Source: Acephala macrosclerotiorum (Eukaryota > Ascomycota > Leotiomycetes > Helotiales > Mollisiaceae). From it: a DNA stretch of 64,000 bases. How positions within the stretch are numbered: the stretch's first letter is position 1; each line of letters starts with the position of its first letter. This document shows positions 34,206-46,489 of the stretch, piece by piece. The notes beneath the pieces were generated by a model. It saw only the letters and a program-made list of their open reading frames with translations. It made no database searches and was not told the origin of the DNA. The DNA lies in contig MU119306.1 of NCBI GenBank assembly GCA_014904845.1, forward strand, positions 62,001 through 126,000, in the 5' to 3' direction. The position numbers and the translations under genes were made by a program.

Positions 34206-35126
34206 GGTGAGAATGAGTGCCAATTGACTGCCCTGGCAATCTCAAAACATACGGCCATTGTGACGCTTAAGTACTCAGCTTAAGTACTCAGCCGTCTATA
34301 CGTCAAACATTGTTATCATCAACATTCCTTGTCGATATTTGTAATATTTGCCACAATCCCATAAATCATCACGGCTCCCACCGCTAGGGGAGATGAGATT
34401 GTTTCGATCGCCGAAGAATAAAATCTCCACTTCCTGAATGCCCCGCTACTTCCACCAGACTCATTCAGCAATCTGCCCATCACTCAGAGGATGAATTTAT
34501 GCTTAACATTACTTGGTAAGGAAGTGGGAATGGGAATACTTCGGATGACTGATAGGCTCGACTTCTCGTATAATGCTGGTCTGGGTGGGGACAGGTACAA
34601 TTAAGGGGCTTAAGCGAATTCCTGGTTCGATCGAATCAGGAGGATACCCGAGTTCTTGGCAAAGTAATGGTAATAGTTAAGGTTAAAGGTCGGCAGTCAT
34701 TGACTACATTGACGTCGGCCGAAGACAGAGTCCGAAGCCCCGAGATCTCCATAACTGCTCCTGTCTTACCTAATTTCACTAAACCGAAGACGCATTGCTC
34801 TCAGTTTCCTTCCTCTGTTCATTGCATCCAGAGTCTAGCTTCTTCTAACACGAGTACAACATATTCGAGCCTGTTGAGGCGCACTGATCTGAGGATACCA
34901 ATCACCACTTGGGTTGCTCAGTGCATTCTCAATCTCCCAGTCTCGCCCGGACTTTCTCAGGTTATGCTGGGATGGGTGTCCCGACAAATGATAGTCTTGG
35001 CAGGGAGATTGAAACACTCGTAGAAAGATTGCCTTTGGAGATATACGACTTGCAAAGAATCAGTAACAAGCCCACCCAAACTCCCGTTCTCACCAGGAAT
35101 CCCAGGTTGCAAATTCCCTTTGCGCC
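34206..35126. other. Intergenic, promoter of solute-binding-protein gene
   Basis: Carries the 13-bp tandem repeat at 34266-34291. The right part is the 3' flank of the giant ankyrin gene. A plus-strand frame at 34667-35023 has no recognisable content. Confidence 0.45.
34266..34291. repeat. Exact tandem duplication of CTTAAGTACTCAG
   Basis: Two adjacent identical 13-bp copies, 61-86 bp upstream of the start codon at 34205; the unit contains the palindrome CTTAAG. Confidence 0.8.
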
Positions 35127-38100
35127 TTATTCGATCATACGAGGGTCCATGTTCCCCATATTGCCACTCTGGATCTGCCTCGTCACATACGCTCCCTGAA
35201 CTTGACGAGTGTTTAACATATCCTGCGCACTCAATTCACCCATCCGATTCTCATGCCTAAACTCATCCTTCTGCATCTCTAGATAATTCGACTGCCCTTG
35301 CTGCTCGATGGTCTGGTTCCCACTCCGAACCTGCTGATGGAAATCGATATTGTTTCTATCCATCCAAGCATGGTTTTCAATCCTGCCTGCTGTATGGAGA
35401 GCCTGCAGTTTTTGATAATCCGTAGCTCGCTGGTAGTCAAAATCGATGTGGTTTCTTTGTCGTCGGGTATCGTTCTCGATTCTGCCTTGAGTGTAGAGAG
35501 TGTCTAACATTTGGAGATCGGATCTCTGTTGGAAGCCGAGTTTCTGTTGGTCTGTTGCTTGTTGGAAACCAAGCTTTTCTCGGTGGGTGTGTTGCAGGTA
35601 GTTGAGATTGGTGCTCAGCTTGTCCTCCAAGTTCTGTTGCTGAACCTGGCCCATCCTTCTTTCGGTTGCCACTTGATGGGCACGATCGTATTGAGTCAAG
35701 TCGAACTTATCGGACAAGTTCTGATTCTGGATTTGCCCCATTCTGTGCTCTGTTTCTAGCTGGTGGCTGCGATCTTGCTGCGCCATCTGGAGTTTGTTGT
35801 ACATGGTATTTTGTTCGATCTGGCCTAGACCGGTACTTGTGTCCATCTCAATCTGTCCGCGCGTTCTGTAGGTGTTGAGTTGATCTTGGTTCCGAGCAAA
35901 CTCGTGCTGGTTCATGGCGCCTTGGGTATTGATCATGCGTTCGTCGGCTGCGGACTGATACTGTAATTGTCCCTGCCGATTCTGATCATCGAGCATATTC
36001 CTTTTCTGCCTCGAGTCCATCTCCACGTCTGCAAGTTGGCGGTTCATTTGGACTCTGCCAAGATTCATCTCATTTGTATACTGCAACCTGTGATCGAGAT
36101 CACCGCGGTTCACGCCACTCCTTGCCTCCTGAAATCTGAGTTCATTGATTTGTTGCTGATGTCTCATTTCGAGCTCGCTTTCGAGTCCTCGAAGTCCCAG
36201 GGTCTGCTGTGCTTTGAGACCGGAATACCGCACACCTTGCTCTTGTCCGAGGAAATTGATCTTTTGCTCCTGGGTCCTACTCTCGTGTTCTAATTGAGCT
36301 TCTCGGTTTTGTTGCTGGAAACCAAATTTGGTCCCGTGCTGGGCAGCTTCAATATTCACCTTCATCACATTAGCGGCTGCCATCTGGCCTAGCCGGCGAT
36401 CGAATAGCTCGTCTTGATGCATGAGCGTGATGCCGTGCTCCCTGTCGCGTAGCTTAGTAGTGAGAAGGTGAGCATCAAGCACGTGCGCCGACTGCTGATG
36501 TCCCAAATCTTCGCGTTGTTCCATCAGCAAGAGGTGCTGTCTCTGACTCAGAAGCTGCCGGTTGGCTACTTCCTGGTCTTGCATCCGGAGTTTTCGTGCG
36601 AAATCTTCCTCCTGTTCTTCAATTCGACTGGATCGAATCCACTTCTTGTGATCCAAATCTAATAATCGCTGCGGCATCCCGACAGCATCCCTAGGCTGCT
36701 GCATACGCTCTTTCGCGTAGAACCGGTCCTCAGCGCTGAAGAGTTTCAGTATCGCCAGCACTTCGTTAGCAACAGCTTCTGTTTGTGAGGATCTCGTAGT
36801 CAGTATACTCTTCCACATGCTTGGGGAAGTTTTGGGAGTAATTGTATATTTCAAGGCTCTAGAGACAGCACCAAAGGGGAATGATTACTTTGAGAAGGTG
36901 ACACTTACCGGGTTGTTGAATTATGCCCTTTTTGATGTACATTGTGGGTGAGTAGAAGTAGTCCCCTTCCTCATACACATTCTGCGGGTCATTCAAGTCC
37001 TTCCACGAGAACACTTGAATAAGCGCTGTGACCACGGGGCATGGTTTGGCGTTCTCCATAGCCATGAAATAAGGCGTCCTACCACAACACTTCCCCAGAG
37101 GCTCAGCCTTGGCTTTAAGCAACTCGTTGAGAGTTCTGTCGAGTTCAACTGGATCCTTGGATCCCTTGCAGGAAGCGCATAGCTCACATAGCGCATTGTT
37201 GCCACCGAATCTCAGAGATGGGGCGTGTATGCTGTGACCGGACTTCACCAGCAGTTTGACAGCGTTTGCACGAAGTTCCCTGGCCGCCTCATGGAGACTA
37301 CCATCGTTTCGTGGGGGGTTCTTCTTCAGAATAGACTTCATCGCTGGAATGTCGCCAATTCGGGCTGCGTAGCATAAGGGTGTTCTGTCGCTGGAATCCT
37401 TGTGGATTACACTGGCACCACGATCAATGAATGCCGAGACGATTGATGCCCTCCCTTTTCCGGCAGCAAGCATCAGCGCGCATGTTCGAGAGTGATTCGC
37501 GATGAAGTTAACGTTGGCTGTAAAAATTTAGCACAGGTATAAGGTCAAAAGCTGACAACTCTGAACTGACCTCTATACTGTAGGAGAAGATTGATCACGT
37601 CGTCAGAACAGTCTTTCTCAAGCGCCACAAGAAGAGGCGAAAATTGATCAGAGACGAGAACATCTTTCACAAATATGTCCCAGCTAATAGTTGCAGACAG
37701 GTCAGCGCCAATGTCGCATACTTCTTTCACTAGACGAACAGAGGTCGGATAGTTGTTCAGGCAATAGAAGATCAACGGAAGACCAAAGTCCGAATGATTG
37801 TTGACATCCAGTTTGTTATGTATAGACTCATTCACAGTCACTGCTTTGAACAGGCGGAAGACTGTCTCTTCGTCATGACCACTGGTCAAGGCAGCTTGGA
37901 GACACATGTACAGAGAATGAGAGTCTGGACCTCTCTGCAGCAGGCTCTCGAAAAGGTCTTGTCTCGCCCTCTGCGAAGCAAGCTGGAGAGCTTTGCCGTG
38001 GCCATAATTCACGTCAGCACCATGCTGTAGAAGCAGCTCAAGCAGCTCTGGTGAAGCTACACCACCTATGATATGGGAGAGGACGCTGACGAGGGCAAAA

Positions 38101-41100
38101 TGTACGCTCTCGTCTGTAGATCCACGTTCAAGAAGAGATTTAACGAGGTTGAAGTTGCTGCTCTCTAGCCACAAGGTACTCGAGGATGTCATGGCATCGA
38201 AAGCCTTGGTGAAGGTCGAAGGCTCGTCCACAACCTGCGCAAGAATGTTGACAACAGAATTGTCTCCGAATTGTGCAGCCTTCACTAGACCAGCATGGGC
38301 AGAGTCTCCCTTAGCCCCTAGATCCACAAGCATTTGCAAGATACTGTGTGCGTCTGAATTGAACAGCCAACCATCACGTGTGGCAGATCCACTTTGGCCA
38401 TCAGTCGCAAGTAAAGCATCGAGTGCGAGAGAGACAGTGCCGAAATTCTCCTTATCGATGTTCTTAGCCAGCACGGTGACGAGATCGAGTCGATAAAGTT
38501 TGGCACTGTTGATCAAGGTCTCATCGACTGAATCACCACGAGCGCCCTTACCAGCAAGAATATGTACTACTTTTGACCCGTTTTCCGAGGTCCATGTGGT
38601 GGCATCGCGAGTCGCTGCTGTGAATGCCCTAGCACACATGTCTTCACTAGCATTTTGTGAAAGAAGCTCTACGACGAGAATATTGTGGGCTTGCGCAGCT
38701 GATACTAAAGCATCGCTCACAGCATCATTGGAAACATTATCGGAGTGAAGGGACTCCAGAAGCGGAAGATGAGTTGGTGAAAGCCAGGACGGATTCGATG
38801 CTGCTGCACGGAACGCATGAGTATGGGTATTCGGGTCGCTAACGTAAGGTTTGAGGAGCGTGACTGCCTGGAGATCAAGGGCTTTCGATGCAGCAAGGTA
38901 AGCTTTGTCAACGGGTTCACCGCTCGCACCATGGTCCAAGAGGAACTCAAGTATGTGCAGAGAGCGAAGCCATTCGTTTGTGCCTTCAGTCGCAGCAGCG
39001 AGGGCCTTGGAATATACTTCTGAACGATCGACCTTGGCGGCTAGCAACTTCAAAGACGCTCGATCAAGGGCTTGGGCGCCTTTAATCAACGTCAACTCCA
39101 CTGCATCTCCCTCGGCACCTGCGTCGAGAAGAGCCTTTACGAGACGGAGTGCAGAAAGCCAGTCGGAGTCTGTACTCGCAGCCTTGGACAAAGCTTCACT
39201 GAAAACAGAAATGTCCGTTATATGGGGCCGCAGGAGCTGTACGGCATCAAAATGCAAGTACTGACTTGCCTGGATGAAGGCTTTGTTGACGCTAGCGGGA
39301 GATGGTTCTCGATCCAGCAAGTCATTCGCGATTCGAAGTCCTTCTGGGCATAGCCAGCCTTTCTCAAGGCCGGTCATAGACGTGAAAGCAGCGTCTACAA
39401 TGGATACATGGCTGTTCAGTTCCAACACGTTCCGCAGGGCATCAATATCGAGTACAGCTGTCGCTTTCGATACGGCCATTTCGGCAATTTTGGTAGAAAC
39501 CCCATTTTCCATGAGGAATTGGGTGATTCGAAGGCCATTGGGAACACGCCACAACTCTTCCTCAAGTAACATTGCTCGAAGGACCTCGTCCGCGACTTGG
39601 CGAAACCGTGGAGACTGCGACAAGACTTTCAGTCCTTCAACATCCAATATTCTCGCCATTTCAATAGCTGCCACTGCGAGAACTTCCGTTGAGACTCCCG
39701 ACTTGACTAAAGTGGAAGCGATGGTGAGCTGCTCTGAAGAGAGTTGGCCAGGTTTTTGTCGCGTGAGAGCTTTGAAAGCTGCAGGGATAGCAATGGCCGC
39801 AGCAGGGCTCTGGAGAAACACATCCAGGGCATCATAATGCGATGTCCTTGCCGCGTATGATGCGGCTTCTTCGACTGCGAGTCCCTTTGCTCCTTCTCCC
39901 AGGAGAAAATTGACAGCAAGCAGTCCTTCCGGAGCAGTCCACTTGTTCTTGTCCGAGATGACGGAATTGAAGGCTATCTCAACAGCCTTGCTTTCATCGG
40001 CGCAGGCAGGCAGAATCATTTGAAGGGCTGGTAGATGCAACGCCTTCGACGCTGCTTCGACGAGGTCGGTGGCTGTCGGATCCGAAACGCCACTACCTAG
40101 CAGATACTCGACGAACTGAAGTCCTTTGGGGCAAAGCCACGTGTCTCTAGTAAGATCAAGAGCATTGATAGCGATGTCGTTTAGATATGAGTTTTTATAT
40201 GGTGCCAGTGCTCTGACTACAGCCACGTCGTAGCTGGAAGCTGAGAGGCAGGCGACATACTCCACATCTTCCTTGCTCAACCCAATTCCCAGCAGATAAA
40301 ATAGTATCGTGCGACCGTCTGGTGAGTTCAGTGGTTCAGCATGACCCACGAGCCCCTCGAATGCTGCGTGCTTTGTTAGATGTCTAGGAGATATTTCGGT
40401 GATCAACTGTACTGCCGACAAGCTGTGCGCTCTCGCAGCTGCCCTGGCCACGTTTGCCAATGCGACATCTGACACGCCATTGCTAATCAGCAGCTTCACA
40501 GCATCCAAACGCGATGTTAAGAGATGCTCTTCCTGCGCAAGAAGGCTAAGGGCGTGTGAAAATGTATCCGTTGAAGAAACATATACGAGAAAGTCGTTCA
40601 TCCCTGCAACATCGCCCATGGACGCAGCCTGAACAAAAGCCTGATCGATAATAGGGCCATTGAGGCCTTTCTGTAGGAGAAATTGTATCACTTCCAGTCG
40701 ATTACCTTCCAGAGCGACGTTAGCTCCTCTGTCACTGAGGATAATCTCGAAGGCGGACAAGGCAACGGAACGGTCGGAAAGATAGGGATAGAGGGCGTTG
40801 ATCCATTCAAGATTGAGGGCCTGAGCAGCCCGTACAAATGTCTCATCAATCACAACCCCTTTAGCCCCATTCTTCAGAAGAAATCGAAGCATTGAGAGAC
40901 TGTCCCGGTCCAAAGGCGTGGTTTCATGCGCTAGAAGCTCTTGCAGCGCATCGGAGTAGAGTTTGTTAGATGTCAAGTGATTCGCGAAGAGGCTGGCCCA
41001 GTGTTGATTGCGTGCCTTGACCCCAGCAATGAAAGACCCATCCGCCCATGTCCCCGCGCGACAACTCTTGATCAGCAATTTCACCATAGGTACACTTTCC

Positions 41101-43604
41101 CCGTCGGGCTTCTGCCAATCCGCGTGAGAGCTGAGTACAGCTTTCAAAGGCTGGAGAATGCTGGCCTTGTCGTCGACGGTGGAGAGCAGCCTCTCAACGA
41201 CTGGTAGATCAAGATTCTTCGCAGGCGGTACCAAGTTCTCGGCAAAGGAGCTGTGCAGTTCCGCACCACTCCCCACGAGTAGCTGAATAACTGAACCATC
41301 GTAGCTATCTTCTTTTAGAACTTTCGGCAAGGCCGCATCGAGAGAGGCTTTCTCTAGCCCGGCGCCTATCAACGTTTCGAGTATCGCACGCCTGGCGTTA
41401 TGACGCACTAATAACGCTTCCTGGAATGCGTACTTCAGAGATATCTTAGATACTTCGACGGTGAATAATGCTGCAAGTGTCTTGGTGTCGGCTCGCCTGA
41501 TGCAATATTGTAATGGTGTTCCCAGTCCATGATTCGGTGAAGCTCCCCAGCGGAGCAGAAGCTTGGTCAGACCCAAGGCGACCTCTTTGGAACCACACTG
41601 CGTAGCATCGAGGAGAAGATCGTTCGCGGGAATGGCACTCTTGGCGCACCCATACAGAGTCTCGAAAATCTTCTGCATGTAAGGTAGCCTGTAGGGCAGG
41701 TGGCCACCACCACTTTCAGCAAGCGCAAAGAGCTTTCGTACTTGCTTCCAAATCGAAGTGAATACTTGGAATTGCGGAGAACTATGGGTCAGCATGATTT
41801 CCAAAATGTCCAGTCTCTGGAATTGCACTGCTCTAACAATAGCTTTGCCTTCAGCGTAATCCAGTGAAGCCTTGGTGAGAAGTACCTTCACTTTCTCGAG
41901 ATTTTGAGAGCCTTTATCAATAGCAAATGCTAATTCATGATCGACTGCCTGCCCTGATGCCCCTGCATCAAGAAGCATAGACCAGATTTCCAACTTCGCT
42001 GGATCTGCGTCCACCAAACGTAAACTTGTATGTGTCACAGCTGCGTCAAGGTTTTTCTTGGTAGGCTTGGCAGTCATCAACATCCCGACGACTGTAGGAC
42101 TTGCTGCGTCAATTGCCAAAAGAAGTGCGGCTCCTTCGGAATAGCTTGCTTTCGCACCGGCGGTGTTGATGAGGAGATTGATCAAAACCATCATCTCAGG
42201 ACTTTCGATCTGCTCTGAGCGGCAGCATTCTACGAGCATTTGAGAGGCATACTCTCCAGAGATACCCAATGTCAGAAGCTCTGAGATTATTGGATGGCTG
42301 GCCTCGGCATCAGAAGGATAATCTTTGACGAGTTGTAGATGTACTCCACTACTGACATAGTCTGCGAATGACCTGTTATTGCTTGATCGTAGTACTTCCA
42401 AGGCTAAAGTGAAGTTCCTCGCATCGATAGCGAATTGAAACAGCCTTGGTGCTGGGAAGGTGTTGTGTCGAAAGGCTGAACATTCGGTCAAGATAGAAAC
42501 GATTTCCGGTTCCTGCGTTGTGATGAACGGTACCAGAGCCTTGCTTATCCGAGGTCCAGAGGCACCAGCATAGAGAAGTAGCCTTAGAATAGACCTTTGA
42601 TTTTCGTGGGTCCAAGATCCTATAAGACCAATCGCATCGTCCAGATGGCTCGATGAAACCGGATTCTTTGCCAGAGTCACAATTGCTAGCGCGAACGCAT
42701 ACTTCTTTGCCGAAATAGCAGTCTTCAGCGCATTGGCATGACTAAAGTTTGCATCTGCTCCTCTAAGCAGCAGCATACAGGTATTCCGTAGGGAGCTGCC
42801 CGAAGCCGCTTTCAGAAGCCCGTGACTCAGAAATTCAACATTGTTGACCAGTGGCGACAACAGCAGCAGCTCGACAAGTTCCTCTGATCCGGATGATATC
42901 AAGTCGAGGATTTGATCTTGGCATAGTTCTGGGTTGGCTCCATATTCTAGCAATGCTCTGATGCGTACAATATCGTCGAAACGGCCTTTCAGCGCAGCGG
43001 CAAGTGACGCATCCAGACACCTTTGAGAGACCCTACCTAGGAACAATCGCCAAATATCAAGCGACCGAGATCGCCCAGCCTTTGTGAAAAGGTCGTCGAG
43101 AGTTGGGATCGCCTGGCCCCTTGCATTGCGGGCGTTATCATTACTCGAAATCCCCTCTTCGGCAATCTGGAGCAGTCCCTCAATGATGAGATTTGACTTC
43201 TGGCCTGCGAACACCTTGTCTAGCCCCAATAAGGCCTCGTCCCTTGTGAAGTCTTTAGATGATCTTCCAATCAGGGCTCTTTTTGGTCGCAGGGACATGA
43301 GAAACTCTCTAGCTCCTGTTTTGTCACTAGCATTGAATGTGACAGCACGCTGATTCGGAAGGGATAGTAAGGGTCGTGGAAGTGCCAGCGGAACTCCAAG
43401 TACAGTTGCTATCTCGTGAAGTTGAGCTTGGAAGTGAGATCTCGAGGTCTCCGATGCTGCGAATGCGTTGTCTGAAACAGTGCTCATCGTTGAGCTTCTC
43501 AGCGGACCGGAATGGCCACGGCGGCCCGAACTCGTTGACGATGCCATCGACGGAACTCTACCAAAGCCACCGGATGGTGGCCGAGGATGTCTTGGGGACG
43601 CCAT
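35127..43604 (-). CDS. Giant ankyrin-type solenoid protein with Q-rich tail (2,790 aa)
   Basis: Three exons, 43604-37571, 37517-36909 and 36856-35127. Residues 1 to about 60 are Ser/Pro/Gly-rich. About residues 100-2010 form a long helical solenoid in which a module of about 66 residues recurs (LLDHGASGEPVDKAYLAA, then KPYVSDPN and WL-x-P with a hydrophobic helix). Single ankyrin signatures such as LLEYGANPEL and HGADVNYGHGKALQLASQ are recognisable, but most repeats are diverged. Residues 2012-2214 hold canonical ankyrin repeats (DRTPLCYAARIGD) and the strings NDGSLHEAARE and YSPTMY. The last 575 residues are rich in Gln and Arg with coiled-coil potential. The neighbour at 46490-51919 is a paralog. 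No NACHT, kinase or enzyme domain is seen. Introns of 53 and 52 nt keep the frame. The role is presumably scaffold or recognition; unknown. Confidence 0.85.
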
Positions 43605-46489
43605 TGCCGTGCAATTGGAGTGGCGGCAGCACAACCGTGTATGAGGCTCTGCTCACAAAGAGCGATATCTGCCACCAGACATTAGTCTCGATTCGTTCGC
43701 TACCCTCCAATCACGGAGCCTCGTGAGTAGAAAGGAACAAATATACCTGCAGAAAGCCTCTTGGCTGAGGTTAGGCTTAGATGCTGAGCATTGGACCTGC
43801 AAGCGTGTGAGGGAGAGAAAGAATCTCAGCCTCAGCTGGGACCAGCGGGTCTGAGGATTGAGCCTCCCCAGCTAGCTGGACCTGGGGTGACAATGGCCCC
43901 CAATACGCCACATTACGCCCCGTTTCCTAGAGAAGGATCACCAGGGCGCCATCTTGTGTATTTCTCCAGTGGAACGCGGACAAATGTTCAAGCCCGACTG
44001 GGCGCATCGATCCCAATTGATTCGATCCTTGAAGACACCCATTTTGTATGAGAAGGCTTGGTATTCCCGCGAATAACACGTTCGCGATAGGGAGCTCGAA
44101 ACGCCTTCGGTGCGCCTTCGATGAGTGATAGGTCGCGAGAAGGCTATTCGTACGCTGTGCCGTGTGCCCTGTGACCATGCGACGTGCAGTGCAGCAATAT
44201 TGATCCAGGATTGAGATGTGGTGCGGAAGTGAAGTGCGAGATGCCTAGGGTCTACTTAGAGGCACACCCGTGTTTTTATAAGACGACAAGGAGGCGCACC
44301 ATCCTGGAGGACTCAAATATCAGGTTAGCACACACTTGAACTTTGGGGTATTTTTCAGGTCTAATGCTTGTGAAATGGGAGCGTTCTACACAAAGGGTTG
44401 GGATGAAATGAGATGAACTAAACATGGACGTTGACAAACGGTCTCTGGCCGAACCACGGCCCAGAAGTGCCCAATTTGCGGCTCTCGGCTCCGGACTCGG
44501 AGCCGACACTGTCTGCACAATCTGAATTGGCGTCTTCTTCAACTTCAGGTATCCCATCTTGTCTCAGATTCATCTATCAAACCATCAACATCATCTTAGT
44601 TTTCAAGACATGCTGCGAAAAAATGTAGTTCCTGATGAATAGAATGTTTACTGCAAACTCGACGAACAGTCAACATCACGTGCTCCTTCAGATATTTGAA
44701 TAGCAGGCAGGGTTCATAGCAGTTTCAAAACGTTGCACTTAGATATATCGCCTGTTAGAATTGAGCAAATCGCCACCGTCACCGAATGAACATCAGAGAT
44801 GCAACAGATCGTTCCGAGAAAGTCAGAGACCGTGTTAAGCTCAGGCCTGCAGAGAACGACTCGGATTCTCGGAACATCCGACCGGTCAGAAAGTGAGCGT
44901 CAGTTTCCCAAGTGATTGTTTGGAAAGGAGGTCGGAGATGGCGTATCAGAGAGCGATTAGGACGGCTCTGACGAACGCTCTGACTATGAAGGATTAGAGC
45001 AGGGAGGGCAAGATGCTAGAATCTCCAGCGATTAAGTAGATGCCTTTACCAGAAGTAAGCTTGGCGTTGACAACTAATTTTTGATAAATGATGATATTTA
45101 GGATGATGTGGCAGGTATGTACGAGAGGAATAATATACGTGGCTAACAAGACGACACAGTCTTTGAGTATGACATTAATAGTGGCATGGAAGAGGGCACT
45201 CTTGATGTTTTCGATGACTATGCCGACTCACCAGCAGACGACGCATATGAAGGTGACACGAGAGGACGCGCCGTAAACATATAGACATTTTGAGAACTCG
45301 AGACTAGATGAGCACAGCAGATTTAACGTAAAGGATCTCAGTAGCTACCGGGAAAATGCTGATGCCAGAGGTATGGATTGTGGAATAGTGAAACAGACAC
45401 TAGAGGATGCGCTTGAAGCTACGATGACATTCTTGGCCGCGGTGGCAGCAGCGAGCAATTGAGAATAGGAACAACTATCCCCAGCACTCTTGTCCTGGGT
45501 GTGGTGCGGTCGGAGTTCTGTCGTCGGGACCGGCTGTCCTTTGCGTGCCGGCTCTCTGCTGGTTGTGTGCCCGTTCCGAGCTCGTTGCCAGCCATGAATG
45601 AAGTTGTATAAATTCAGATAAACATTTCGTTTTCAAATCAAAGCATTCATATAACTCATTTCAGAATATTTAAAAGCAATAAAAAAAGGAATGAACAAAA
45701 AAAAGTTTGAGAAAAAAGAGACCGAAAAAACACACGGCTTATTCAAAAATAATAAGCTCAAAAATAATAAAACCTTCAAGTATTTAGCTCCAAGTAATTA
45801 GCATCAAAAATTTCAATTTAAATCGGAAGAAGGAAAGGATAAAGAAAGAGAAATAGAGTAGAAAATAAGAAGCGATCCAAGGAGAATACTTTCAAACCTA
45901 CCTTATTTTTGTACTTCTTTTGGCAGCGATGGCGGGGTAGTTTTACCCCGCACTTGCAGCAGAACGCAAACTTTCAGGCTTGGTAGTCGCTAAAATAGAG
46001 GCGGCTGCTAGGGACCGCCTACGTGCATCTCCCAAGCCTTCGCAGATACTACACATGAATTCGTAGAAAGCCAAATATATATATTGAAAGAGACAGAATC
46101 AAGAACAGAGGCAAAAAAGACCTCCCAGGAATCGGGGAACGCTACTGGCTGCGTTCGTAACCTAATCGCGGACAGGATACGTTATTGGTAACCATATCAC
46201 CAGCAAACGACCCTAGCTCTTCGTGGTCCATCCAAAAAGTTTACTTGTTTGAATCTATACAGCCTGTGATTAGAGATTGGTCGTTAGTTAATCACGTCCG
46301 CCTGATAGCCTCGGAGTTCGACCATGGCTTCATGAAATAGAGGATTTAAGAAAAAGCGTCCTGTGCATGAAGAGCGCAAGAGACTCAAAACATAAAACCA
46401 ACCCAACATTTCATTAAACAAAGGCTTTGGGCCAAGAATTGGCCGCAAATATCGCCAGAATAACCACGAACATCATGATCCCAAACCAT
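43605..46489. other. Intergenic with decayed coding sequence and A-rich low-complexity tract
   Basis: The left part is the 5' region of the 2,790-aa gene. About 44787-45460 (+) shows acidic protein-like stretches broken by stops: MNIRDATDRSEKVRDRV from 44787; DDVAGMYERNN after an acceptor-like TTTAG at 45101; then EYDINSGMEEGTLDVFDDY; then a stretch ending TMTFLAAVAAASN. About 45600-45900 is A-rich low complexity (poly-A runs up to 8). No intact gene. Confidence 0.45.

Noticed and set aside
34667..35199. Plus-strand ORFs next to the ankyrin gene end
   Set aside because: No domain and no codon-like periodicity visible; partly antisense to the real gene.
37794..43353. Many plus-strand ORFs within the giant ankyrin genes
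   Set aside because: Antisense shadows of a long GC-richer coding region.
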